Positions 1-5,118 of a DNA stretch of 9,462 nt are shown one piece after another (position 1 is the stretch's first letter; every line of letters starts with the position of its first letter). The DNA lies in the NCBI GenBank assembly GCA_947453585.1, contig CANGHQ010000040.1, forward strand, positions 1 to 9,462. The letters run 5' to 3'. Made by a program: the position numbers and the translations under genes. The stretch comes from Burkholderiales bacterium. Its GTDB lineage: Bacteria; Pseudomonadota; Gammaproteobacteria; Burkholderiales; Burkholderiaceae_C. The notes below the pieces were generated by a model. That model saw only the letters and a program-made list of their open reading frames with translations. It searched no databases and was not told where the DNA came from.

Positions 1-95
1 GGCGTAACGGCATCCATTTGGGCCAGCAGCTCACGCTTTCGCGTGACTTTGGTGGCCAGCTCAAATCCGGTGGTGGCGAGGCTTATTTGGTTCAT
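1..95 (-). CDS. IS5-family transposase, N-terminal 31 residues only
   Basis: The reading frame starts at an ATG (95-93) and stays open to the window edge. The peptide begins MNQISLATTGFELATK and continues with a basic stretch TRKRELLAQMDAV, then a proline-coding CCN at the edge. This matches the usual N-terminus of IS5-group DDE transposases, in which a short variable start is followed by TRKxxFLxxMxxVVPW. None of the catalytic DDE domain is in view, so function cannot be judged. It is read in the same direction as the neighbouring nnrU-like gene, whose transcript could run into it. Confidence 0.8.
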   Translation of the reverse strand, partial: MNQISLATTGFELATKVTRKRELLAQMDAVT

Positions 96-127
96 CGATA
101 CTTAACGCACAAGAGGGCTGTGGGGAT

Positions 128-145
128 GACTTGTGCAGACCTTCC
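128..145 (-). repeat. IS5-type terminal inverted repeat
   Basis: The 18 bases GGAAGGTCTGCACAAGTC on the minus strand form the outer tip of the insertion sequence and abut CTAG at 146-149. The assignment rests on similarity to the IS5 terminus recalled from memory. The partner repeat lies outside the window. Confidence 0.75.
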
Positions 146-724
146 CTAGCCCATCAAACGCACGCCAATCAAAATGCCGTGCAACCAACCCAGCATCACC
201 AGCCATAGCAAGAGGCCCAAGCCCACGGTAATGGCGGTCGGCACCAACTCTCCGGCCGGGTACTGAATCTCCAAAGCCCGGTCCCGCTGGCGTGATGCCC
301 GAAACACCAGCACGCTCCAAAGCAGAAAGCCGCCAAACAGCACCACGTGCGCCAGGGTTCCATTGACCAAGAGATGCGCCAGCGCCCACACCTTGACTGA
401 CAAGACCATGGGGTGGCGCAAGCGAGCGCGGATGCTATTGTGTGGCACATAGGCGGCCACCATCAGCACCATGGCAATCAGCGTGAGCAAAAAAGTCAGG
501 TGGCGCATGCCAGCAGGCGGCGTCCACAGCACTTCTGGCGTTTCACGCGCCACGCCAAAACCGTAGACCACCAACACCAGACCGGCGGCAGAGAGCAAGG
601 AATACGCCGTCTTGAAGCGGCCTTCGCCCAAACGCTCGCGCAAAGCGTCACGCCGGGCGTCGCCGCCTATGCGCAAAGAATGCGTACCCAAGAACACAAC
701 CAAACCCACAACCAGATAAAGCAT
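146..724 (-). CDS. NnrU family integral membrane protein
   Basis: This is a 192-residue, very hydrophobic protein of the NnrU family (PF07298), first described next to nitric/nitrite reductase genes in denitrifiers. Its biochemical role is not settled, and membership does not prove a nitrogen-oxide role. About five membrane segments are visible: near residues 1-14, 41-58, 76-93, 108-141 in a long helical hairpin, and 165-188. Family-like histidines lie at H15, H104, H117 and H126, the last two within ALAHLLVNGTLAHVVL. The ATG at 724 is preceded by AAGGGG about seven bases upstream, which supports this start. The TAG stop is part of the CTAG at the IS boundary, so the protein is complete but its native 3' flank has been replaced by the insertion sequence. 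The gene diverges from minC across the origin-like region. Confidence 0.88.
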   Translation of the reverse strand: MLYLVVGLVVFLGTHSLRIGGDARRDALRERLGEGRFKTAYSLLSAAGLVLVVYGFGVARETPEVLWTPPAGMRHLTFLLTLIAMVLMVAAYVPHNSIRARLRHPMVLSVKVWALAHLLVNGTLAHVVLFGGFLLWSVLVFRASRQRDRALEIQYPAGELVPTAITVGLGLLLWLVMLGWLHGILIGVRLMG

Positions 725-753
725 CGCGCTTCCCCTTGTATTTCAATAAAATT

Positions 754-765
754 TTCAAATTTGAA
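754..765. promoter_or_regulatory. 12-bp perfect palindrome upstream of nnrU-like gene
   Basis: TTCAAATTTGAA is a perfect dyad lying 30-41 bases upstream of the nnrU-like start codon, within an AT-rich patch. The position suits an operator. It is not an FNR/DNR-type TTGAT-N4-ATCAA box. The binding protein, if any, is unknown, and a chance AT-rich dyad is possible. Confidence 0.3.
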
Positions 766-801
766 GGTACCACACCAAAGCTATCCATCGCTGGCAAAGG
801 C

Positions 802-810
802 TGTGGATAA
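802..810 (-). promoter_or_regulatory. DnaA box, perfect
   Basis: TGTGGATAA on the plus strand is TTATCCACA on the minus strand, the strongest consensus DnaA box. It is followed 19 bases later by a second perfect box in the opposite orientation. Confidence 0.7.
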
Positions 811-829
811 AAACCGAACAAGCCGGCAC

Positions 830-838
830 TTATGCACA
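830..838 (+). promoter_or_regulatory. DnaA box, perfect to TTATNCACA
   Basis: TTATGCACA fits the TTATNCACA consensus at all defined positions and lies in inverted arrangement to the box at 802-810. Confidence 0.65.
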
Positions 839-947
839 GGCACCATGGCTTTTGCGAAGTTGTCCCTTTTCCTGCGACACCAGAAAACACGGTCCTGCAC
901 ATGCATTGCAGCGCCTTAAGTCCATGATCTCTAACAACAAAAACCAC

Positions 948-956
948 TTGTACACA
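948..956 (+). promoter_or_regulatory. DnaA box, one mismatch, next to trio array
   Basis: TTGTACACA differs from TTATNCACA only at position 3. It is the box closest to the trio array, separated from it by a GC-rich segment, which is the place expected for the box that loads DnaA onto single-stranded trios. Confidence 0.5.
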
Positions 957-970
957 GAATTGCCAGACCC

Positions 971-992
971 CTATCTACTACTACTATTCTTT
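971..992 (-). promoter_or_regulatory. DnaA-trio array with adjoining AT-rich unwinding region
   Basis: On the plus strand the core reads CTACTACTACTA (975-986). Read 3' to 5' the complementary strand is GAT-GAT-GAT-GAT followed by AAG-AAA, which fits the 3'-(G/A)A(T/A)-5' trio rule. A further GAT precedes it, out of register by one base, at 971-973. The AT-rich sequence continues to about 1030. Confidence 0.55.
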
Positions 993-1035
993 AAATAAAG
1001 AAATAAGAGATAAGACAGGAACAACAAAAAAGCAT
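991..1035 (-). CDS. possible 14-residue hydrophobic peptide with perfect ribosome binding site
   Basis: An ATG at 1035 is preceded by AAGGAGG (1041-1047) with a five-base gap, the best Shine-Dalgarno in the window. The frame encodes MLFCCSCLISYFFI and then stops with TAA inside the AT-rich part of the origin-like region. The peptide is hydrophobic with a CCSC cluster and could sit in a membrane or serve as a leader peptide. The same frame also opens at an ATG at 1086, which would give 31 residues. No convincing promoter was found, and the match may be a by-product of purine-rich origin DNA. Confidence 0.25.
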   Translation of the reverse strand: MLFCCSCLISYFFI

Positions 1036-1069
1036 ACACACCTCCTTTTTTGGTACTCCCGGGCCACCT

Positions 1070-1096
1070 TTGCCGAGGTATTGCATACGGTAAAAT
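1070..1096 (+). promoter_or_regulatory. possible min operon promoter
   Basis: A -10-like TAAAAT (1091-1096, one mismatch to TATAAT) follows a weak -35-like TTGCCG (1070-1075) at 15-base spacing. Transcription would begin near 1103, about 24 bases before the minC ATG. This leaves the alternative TTG codon at 1103 without a leader, which favours the ATG. The -35 match is poor. Confidence 0.35.
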
Positions 1097-1126
1097 TGCG
1101 GTTTGCCCATTCCAACGCCAAGCCCC

Positions 1127-1993
1127 ATGACGGTTCCTCCCGCCGCTGCTTCATCTGGTGCTGTGCCAGCTGCTTTTGAACTCAAGAGCGCCCAACTGAC
1201 CCTGGTGGCCTTGGTGGTGAAGACCCATGATCTGGCCATTGTGGCCGCTGAACTGGCACGCAGCTTTGGCCCCAAAGGCGAAAGCCCTGATTTCTTCGAC
1301 ACCGACGGCGTGGTGATCGATTTCACCCAAACCGACATTGTTTTGCCCCATCCGCAATGGGAATTGCTGATGAAGGCTTTTGCCGCCTGCAAACTCGTCC
1401 CCATGGCGGTGCGTGGTCTGGACCCTGCCAGCCTGGCTGTCGCCCAGCGCCTGGGTCTGACCGAAGCGCCGCCAGAGCCGCGTCGCGTGACAGCGCCGGG
1501 TGCCAAAGCAGCTTCCCCAGCGCCCGCACCGCTTGCGCCCGTTCCTGCGCCTGCCGTTGCGGCGGTACCTGCACCAGTAGTGCGCCCAGCGCCTGTGGCT
1601 GCGCAGCCTGTTCCGTCAGCCGCCCCAGCAGCGCGTGAAGCCGCCCCCGTGCCCACCATGGTGATCACCAAGCCCCTGCGCTCAGGCCAAAAGATTTATG
1701 CCCGTGGCGGTGATCTGGTGGTCTTGGCCATGGTCAACCGGGGTGCTGAGGTGATTGCCGACGGCAACATCCACGTCTACGCCCCCTTGCGCGGCAAAGC
1801 CATGGCCGGGGCCCGGGGCAATACTGCTGCACGCATTTTTTCGCTCTGCCTGGAGCCTGAGCTGGTGTCGATTGCCGGTATTTACCGCACCACCGAGAAA
1901 GAATTGGCAGGCGACGTGCTCGGAAAACCGGCACAAGTCCGCTTAAGCGACGATGGAAGTGAAAAACTCATCATCGAAGCCTTGAAATCGTAA
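1127..1993 (+). CDS. minC: septum site-determining protein MinC
   Basis: MinC is the FtsZ-polymerisation inhibitor of the Min system, carried to the membrane by MinD to block division near the poles. The protein has 288 residues, against 231 in E. coli. The N-terminal FtsZ-inhibiting domain spans about 16-112. An Ala/Pro-rich flexible linker follows at about 113-177. The C-terminal beta-helical MinC domain spans about 180-285. It carries the MinD-binding RSGQ motif (185-188) and the family signature RGKAMAGARGN (222-232) with ARIF and ELVSIAG downstream. The ATG at 1127 is preferred over an in-frame TTG at 1103, because the extra eight residues are Pro/Ser-rich, non-conserved, and lie at the probable transcription start. 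No clear Shine-Dalgarno is visible. It is first in the minCDE operon, 42 bases before minD. Confidence 0.95.
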   Translation: MTVPPAAASSGAVPAAFELKSAQLTLVALVVKTHDLAIVAAELARSFGPKGESPDFFDTDGVVIDFTQTDIVLPHPQWELLMKAFAACKLVPMAVRGLDPASLAVAQRLGLTEAPPEPRRVTAPGAKAASPAPAPLAPVPAPAVAAVPAPVVRPAPVAAQPVPSAAPAAREAAPVPTMVITKPLRSGQKIYARGGDLVVLAMVNRGAEVIADGNIHVYAPLRGKAMAGARGNTAARIFSLCLEPELVSIAGIYRTTEKELAGDVLGKPAQVRLSDDGSEKLIIEALKS

Positions 1994-2035
1994 AATTCAA
2001 CATCACGACCCCACCTTCGGAAAGAGTCTTCATCC

Positions 2036-2851
2036 ATGGCAAAAATTATTGTGGTCACCTCAGGCAAGGGTGGCGTCGGCAAAACCACCACCAGTGCGAG
2101 CTTTGCATCCGGCCTAGCCTTGCGTGGTCACAAAACAGCCGTCATTGACTTTGACGTGGGCCTGCGCAATCTGGACCTGATCATGGGTTGCGAGCGCCGC
2201 GTGGTGTACGACCTGATCAACGTGATCCAGCGCGAAGCCAATTTGCACCAGGCCCTGATCAAGGACAAGCAGTGCGAAAACTTGTACGTGCTGGCAGCCT
2301 CGCAAACCCGCGACAAAGACGCGCTGACGCAAGAAGGCGTGGAAAAAGTGCTGCACGACCTGGCGGCCATGGACTTTGAATACATTGTGTGCGACTCCCC
2401 CGCCGGTATCGAAACTGGTGCGCTGATGGCCATGCACTTCGCTGACGAAGCGCTGGTCGTGACCAACCCCGAAGTCTCTTCGGTGCGCGATTCAGACCGC
2501 ATTTTGGGCATGCTTGCGAGCAAGACCAAGCGTGCGATTGAAGGCCTGGAGCCGATCAAAGAGCACTTGCTCATTACCCGTTACAACCCAGCGCGCGTGG
2601 ACCAGGGCCAGATGCTGTCGCTCGAAGACATCCAAGACATCTTGCGCATCAAGCTCATTGGCGTAATTCCTGAGAGTGAATCCGTGCTGCAAGCCTCCAA
2701 CCAAGGCGTGCCTGCGGTGCACATGGAAGGCAGCGACGTGGCCGAAGCATACAAAGACGTGATTGACCGCTTCTTGGGCGAGGAAAAGCCCATGCGTTTT
2801 ACTGAAGCGCCCAAACAAGGTTTTTTCAAGCGTATTTTTGGTGGGAAATAA
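2036..2851 (+). CDS. minD: septum site-determining ATPase MinD
   Basis: MinD is the membrane-cycling ATPase that recruits MinC and oscillates with MinE. It has 271 residues, normal for the family. The deviant Walker A motif GKGGVGKTT (10-18) includes the signature lysine K11, needed for ATP-dependent dimerisation, and K16. Switch residues D40 (VIDFDVGLRNLD) and D120 (CDSPAGIE) are present. The last residues, QGFFKRIFGGK, form the amphipathic membrane-targeting helix. The ATG is preceded by GGAAAGAG at 2019-2026, a good ribosome binding site. A TAAAAT beginning at the minC stop codon (1991-1996) might give a weak extra promoter. minE follows after four bases, so translation is probably coupled. 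Confidence 0.97.
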   Translation: MAKIIVVTSGKGGVGKTTTSASFASGLALRGHKTAVIDFDVGLRNLDLIMGCERRVVYDLINVIQREANLHQALIKDKQCENLYVLAASQTRDKDALTQEGVEKVLHDLAAMDFEYIVCDSPAGIETGALMAMHFADEALVVTNPEVSSVRDSDRILGMLASKTKRAIEGLEPIKEHLLITRYNPARVDQGQMLSLEDIQDILRIKLIGVIPESESVLQASNQGVPAVHMEGSDVAEAYKDVIDRFLGEEKPMRFTEAPKQGFFKRIFGGK

Positions 2852-2855
2852 CAGC

Positions 2856-3116
2856 ATGTCCTTCCTCTCTTTTTTCTTGGGTGAAAAGAAAAAATCCGCC
2901 AGCGTTGCCAAAGAGCGCCTGCAAATCATCCTGGCGCATGAACGCAGTGGCCGCAACGCCTCGGAGCCGGATTATTTGCAAGACTTGCAGCGCGACCTGA
3001 TTGCGGTGATTAGCAAGTACATCAAGATCAACCCCAATGACATCAAAGTCATGATGGAGCGCCAGGACAACCTGGACGTGCTCGAAGTCAAGATTGAGTT
3101 GCCGGACGCTCGTTAA
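2856..3116 (+). CDS. minE: cell division topological specificity factor MinE
   Basis: MinE stimulates MinD ATPase and gives the Min oscillation its spatial pattern, confining division to mid-cell. The 86 residues compare with 88 in E. coli. The N-terminus MSFLSFFLGEKKK is the membrane-binding amphipathic segment. KERLQIILAHERSG (about 19-32) is the MinD-contacting anti-MinCD helix. The C-terminal dimerisation domain (about 37-86) includes YLQDLQRDLIAVISKY and ends DVLEVKIELPDAR. The ATG at 2856 gives a family-like start. The same frame runs back to 2763 inside minD, but that extension does not resemble MinE. A GTGGGA (2841-2846) inside the minD end serves as a plausible ribosome binding site. 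It is the last gene of the operon, followed by palindromic repeats. Confidence 0.96.
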   Translation: MSFLSFFLGEKKKSASVAKERLQIILAHERSGRNASEPDYLQDLQRDLIAVISKYIKINPNDIKVMMERQDNLDVLEVKIELPDAR

Positions 3117-3154
3117 GAGTCCTATGGTGTTCTAGTTGTGAAGTCACGCGGGCC

Positions 3155-3244
3155 GCGGGTCGGCGTGGCACTCAGCTCCGTTCGTGTCCTCCGCCCTGCG
3201 GGCTCCCCCTTTACCTCACTGCGCTTAGCGCCACACCGACCCGC
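3155..3244 (+). repeat. 90-bp palindromic repeat element, copy 1
   Basis: This is an imperfect palindrome. The outer arms 3155-3169 and 3230-3244 pair at 14 of 15 positions, and more pairs follow inward. The central core includes CCGCCCTGCGGGCTCC (3191-3206), itself able to fold. Copy 2 at 3307-3396 has the same total length with the core at the same offset, in the opposite orientation. It lies 38 bases after minE and could end or protect the min transcript, although no T-run follows. It resembles REP-type or miniature elements; no transposase gene is nearby. Confidence 0.75.
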
Positions 3245-3306
3245 GTCAGGCGAGATAGTTGGCGGCAAAGGGTATTGAGTCATTGCATACTCACAGTGCA
3301 GGCTGA

Positions 3307-3396
3307 CGCCGACGATGGGGTGGATGCTGCAGCGAAATAAAGGAGGAGCCCGCAGGGCGGGGGACATTCGCGGAAGCATTTACCCCATCGTCGGCG
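3307..3396 (-). repeat. 90-bp palindromic repeat element, copy 2 (inverted)
   Basis: The perfect 15-bp arms CGCCGACGATGGGGT (3307-3321) and ACCCCATCGTCGGCG (3382-3396) extend through two G-T wobbles and five more pairs (3324-3328 with 3375-3379). After three positions with one pair, five further pairs follow (3332-3336 with 3367-3371). Reverse-complemented, bases 32 to about 66 of the element match copy 1 closely (about 31 of 35), whereas the outer arms are different in sequence but still self-complementary. Between the copies, 3245-3306 holds no gene; a small dyad TGAGT-N8-ACTCA lies at 3276-3293. Confidence 0.75.
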
Positions 3397-3426
3397 GCGC
3401 GAACCACTGCCACGCGAACCCTAGCA

Positions 3427-3906
3427 TCAGTCCAACCCCGCAGCACTCACCAACAGCGCAGTGCGATCTACCACCCGGCGCAGCACAAAACTCGAATGCA
3501 CTCCGGTAACGCCTTCGATGCGCGTGACCTGGTTGAGCAACAGCGACTGGTAATGGTCCATGTCGCGCACCGCCACCTTGAGTTGGTAGTCCGCGTCTTG
3601 CCCGGTAATTAGCAGGCATTCCAGCACCTCTGGCAGCACCGCGATGGCCGCTTCAAAATTGGCAAAACGCTCGGGCGTGTGCTTGTCCATGGAAATGTGG
3701 ATCAGCGCCATCAGCGTCAGGCCCAATTTGCGCGCATCGAGCAGCGCCCGGTAACCCACGATCAGACCGGCCTCTTCGAGCGCCCGCACCCGGCGCAAAC
3801 AGGGTGAGGCTGACAGTCCAATGCGGTCGGCCAAGTCTTGGTTGTTGATGCGGCCATCAACTTGCAAGACTTCCAGAATCTGGCGATCAAAGCGATCAAG
3901 TTTCAT
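3427..3906 (-). CDS. Lrp/AsnC family transcriptional regulator
   Basis: This is a 159-residue leucine-responsive-type regulator, the usual length. The N-terminal winged helix-turn-helix (about 1-60) opens MKLDRFDRQILEVLQ and carries the recognition region LADRIGLSASPCLRRVRALE with the family's SxxxxxRRVxxLE pattern. The C-terminal ligand-binding RAM domain (about 65-145) includes LECLLITGQDADYQLKV and the GVTGVHSSFVL strand. Such proteins form octamers or dimers that bind amino acids. The ATG at 3906 has AAAGG eight bases upstream. The gene stands alone, with no divergent metabolic gene beside it that would name its target, and a palindrome upstream suggests autoregulation. Its effector is unknown. 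Confidence 0.93.
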   Translation of the reverse strand: MKLDRFDRQILEVLQVDGRINNQDLADRIGLSASPCLRRVRALEEAGLIVGYRALLDARKLGLTLMALIHISMDKHTPERFANFEAAIAVLPEVLECLLITGQDADYQLKVAVRDMDHYQSLLLNQVTRIEGVTGVHSSFVLRRVVDRTALLVSAAGLD

Positions 3907-3940
3907 GCAATTGCCTTTGAATTACGAGATATTGGCAGAG

Positions 3941-3960
3941 TATGCCAAATATTCGGCATA
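3941..3960. promoter_or_regulatory. 20-bp palindrome, likely operator of the Lrp/AsnC regulator
   Basis: TATGCCAAATATTCGGCATA is self-complementary in nine of ten pairs and lies 35-54 bases upstream of the regulator's start codon. An overlapping dyad TTGGC-N7-GCCAA (3932-3948) could be a second half-site pair. AT-rich-centred dyads of this size are typical Lrp/AsnC sites. Autoregulation is inferred from position alone. Confidence 0.5.
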
Positions 3961-4097
3961 ACAGGGCAAGAACGCAATTCGCTGTCGCGACACTGGTTTT
4001 ACACTTTGTCCATCGGAAATTCAAACCCGGAACGACCGCCAACGAGGGCCACAAGCCTACGTTGCACCCCAGCACCTTACCCAGGCGCCGCATGCAA

Positions 4098-4136
4098 AAC
4101 AGCCCCCGACGCTTTATCCGCGCGGGGGCTGTCTGT
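4098..4136 (-). terminator. rho-independent terminator after the glutamine amidotransferase gene
   Basis: CAGCCCCC (4100-4107) pairs perfectly with GGGGGCTG (4124-4131), with a 16-base loop. Read leftward, the hairpin is followed by TTTTGCAT, as expected for a terminator about 30 bases past the amidotransferase stop codon. On the plus strand it is followed by TCTGTTTTG, so weak activity in both directions is possible. Confidence 0.65.
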
Positions 4137-4163
4137 TTTGTACTGGCTGATTCGTGGTTTTTG

Positions 4164-4877
4164 TTATGAAGCGGCTTTGCCTTCGACAAACGCCACCATC
4201 ATGCGCGCCACCTGCAGGCCGTCGTGGCCGTGCTGCAGGCTGTCAACGCCGGCGCTGTAGAGGTTTTCACCCAGGCGCTCGCGGCGGCGGTTCAGCAAAA
4301 AGGCGCTGTAGTCCGGCACAAATTCCGGGTGGCCTTGCACGCAAAACACCTCGTCACCGATGGAGTAACCCGCCACCGGGCAGTGCGCGTTGCTGGCCAA
4401 TAAAACCGCGTTTTGGGGCAATTCCAGCACCTGGTCTTGGTGGCTTACCAGCAGCGCCAGGCGTTTGTCTTCGGGGGCCAGCGGCAAATCGGCCGCGTGC
4501 CAGTCGTAGGACATGCGGCCCACGCCCCAGCCCTGCGGCGCGCGGCCCACTTTGGCGCCCAGGCACAAGGCGATGAGTTGGTGGCCAAAGCAAATGCCCA
4601 GCAACTTCTTGTTTTGTTCGAGCAGCAGTGTGACGCGGCGACGCAACTCCACCACCCAGGGCTCGTCCGAAAACGAATCGGCCTTGCTGCCGGTCAGCAC
4701 CACGGCGCCATAGGCGTCAAAGGATTCTGGGTACTGGTTTGATGGCGTGTGGAAGATGTCGAACTCCCAATCCGCCCCCGCTTCACCGAACAGGCGCACA
4801 AACATGGCGCCGTAGCCTTGGTAGGCCGCAGCGATGGTCGGATCGAGGTCGTCGTTTTCAAGAATGCAAACTTTCAT
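4164..4877 (-). CDS. class I glutamine amidotransferase (GMP synthase-like)
   Basis: This is a stand-alone class I (triad) glutamine amidotransferase domain protein that would release ammonia from glutamine; acceptor and partner are unknown. It has 237 residues from the ATG at 4877 (MKVCILEND). An in-frame GTG at 4892 would add MKIRP, but the ATG fits the usual start of the family better. With M1 at the ATG, the nucleophile elbow is GICFGHQ (C96) and the other triad members lie in GHPEF (H183, E185). The oxyanion-side motif VVLTGSKADSF (59-69) precedes them. GWGVG (about 116-120) is also typical of GMP synthase-like family members. No synthetase domain is attached, so it is not GuaA or CarA. 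A terminator follows, and a divergent leader/infA unit lies upstream. Confidence 0.88.
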   Translation of the reverse strand: MKVCILENDDLDPTIAAAYQGYGAMFVRLFGEAGADWEFDIFHTPSNQYPESFDAYGAVVLTGSKADSFSDEPWVVELRRRVTLLLEQNKKLLGICFGHQLIALCLGAKVGRAPQGWGVGRMSYDWHAADLPLAPEDKRLALLVSHQDQVLELPQNAVLLASNAHCPVAGYSIGDEVFCVQGHPEFVPDYSAFLLNRRRERLGENLYSAGVDSLQHGHDGLQVARMMVAFVEGKAAS

Positions 4878-4931
4878 GGGCCGTATTTTCACCGGTTTAG
4901 TTGCCGCAGCAATGGTTTTGGGGTGCCGTGG

Positions 4932-5060
4932 TACATTAGTCCATCGCTTCAGGCGAATTGACCGTGCGGATGCTTCTTGAGCGTACCGGCACAGTCCTCG
5001 GGCAGAGGGGTCGTCAATTCAGTCCTTTTCAGGCGCTACGCAAGCCTCTCACGACTTTGC
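4932..5060 (+). promoter_or_regulatory. promoter and structured 5' leader of the small-protein/infA unit
   Basis: TACATT (4932-4937) is a possible -10; no good -35 was found. The likely leader downstream can fold. GAATTGAC (4955-4962) pairs perfectly with GTCAATTC (5013-5020), closing a junction. Inside it are a stem GTGC/GCAC (4964-4967 with 4989-4992) carrying an inner GCT/AGC hairpin, and a hairpin CCTC/GAGG (4996-4999 with 5005-5008). A further short hairpin AGGC/GCCT follows (5031-5034 with 5044-5047). No known riboswitch class was recognised. A temperature-sensing leader is possible because infA is cold-responsive in E. coli, but this is inference. Confidence 0.4.
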
Positions 5061-5118
5061 GGTATTTACCCCTTAATGCATGAAGTCCCTGCCCGCGACG
5101 CATGCGCATGACTTTTTA

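Larger units (their letters stand above)
1..145 (-). mobile_element. IS5-group insertion sequence, one end (truncated by the window edge)
   Basis: The right boundary is base 145. Read on the minus strand, the element begins GGAAGGTCTGCACAAGTC (145 down to 128). From memory the terminal repeat of IS5 begins GGAAGGTGCGAACAAGTC, so this differs at only about three positions. The next four bases outside, CTAG (146-149), fit the YTAR target duplication of the IS5 group. A transposase start lies 50 bases inside the end, as in IS5. The other end and the second target copy are outside the window, so whether the element is intact is unknown. Confidence 0.85.
770..1045. other. candidate replication origin (oriC-like, DnaA boxes plus DnaA-trios)
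   Basis: This is the core of the 402-base gene-free stretch between the nnrU-like gene and minC. Two perfect TTATNCACA DnaA boxes lie at 802-810 (minus) and 830-838 (plus). A one-mismatch box TTGTACACA is at 948-956, and weaker matches are at 893-901 and 1032-1040. After the 948-956 box come a GC-rich stretch (961-971) and four consecutive DnaA-trios (975-986). An AT-rich tract follows, to about 1030. Box, GC-rich stretch, trio and AT-rich DNA in that order match the basal origin-unwinding system described in Bacillus subtilis and predicted broadly in bacteria. No replication initiator or partition gene is in view. Alternatives are a DnaA-controlled min promoter, a DnaA titration site, or a secondary-replicon origin. 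Confidence 0.55.

Noticed and set aside
413..919. 168-residue plus-strand open frame
   Set aside because: It is antisense of the nnrU-like gene and runs through the DnaA boxes. Its composition is His/Gln/Arg-rich and matches no known fold.
1103..1126. TTG start for minC adding eight residues
   Set aside because: There is no Shine-Dalgarno, the extra residues are not MinC-like, and the codon sits at the probable transcription start; the ATG at 1127 was preferred.
991..1671. 226-residue minus-strand open frame opposite minC
   Set aside because: It is mostly Gly/Ala/Thr low-complexity sequence produced by reading the Ala/Pro linker of minC backwards. Only its last 14 codons, behind a good SD, were kept as a separate small candidate.
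2763..2855. Longer minE starting inside minD
   Set aside because: The 31 extra residues do not resemble MinE; the ATG at 2856 gives the normal amphipathic N-terminus and length.
3155..3396. CRISPR or tandem repeat reading of the region after minE
   Set aside because: There are only two copies, in opposite orientation, each palindromic over its full 90 bp; this is not a direct-repeat array.
3896..4189. 97-residue minus-strand open frame between the Lrp/AsnC and amidotransferase genes
   Set aside because: It contains the terminator hairpin and the palindromic operator and overlaps both neighbouring genes; no ribosome binding site.
4154..4742. Plus-strand open frames opposite the amidotransferase
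   Set aside because: They are shadows of a gene with a clear catalytic triad and are rich in Arg, Ala and Pro as expected for antisense of GC-rich coding DNA.
5076..5111. 11-codon upstream ORF (MHEVPARDACA) in the infA-unit leader
   Set aside because: There is no ribosome binding site and no codon run suggesting attenuation; probably chance.
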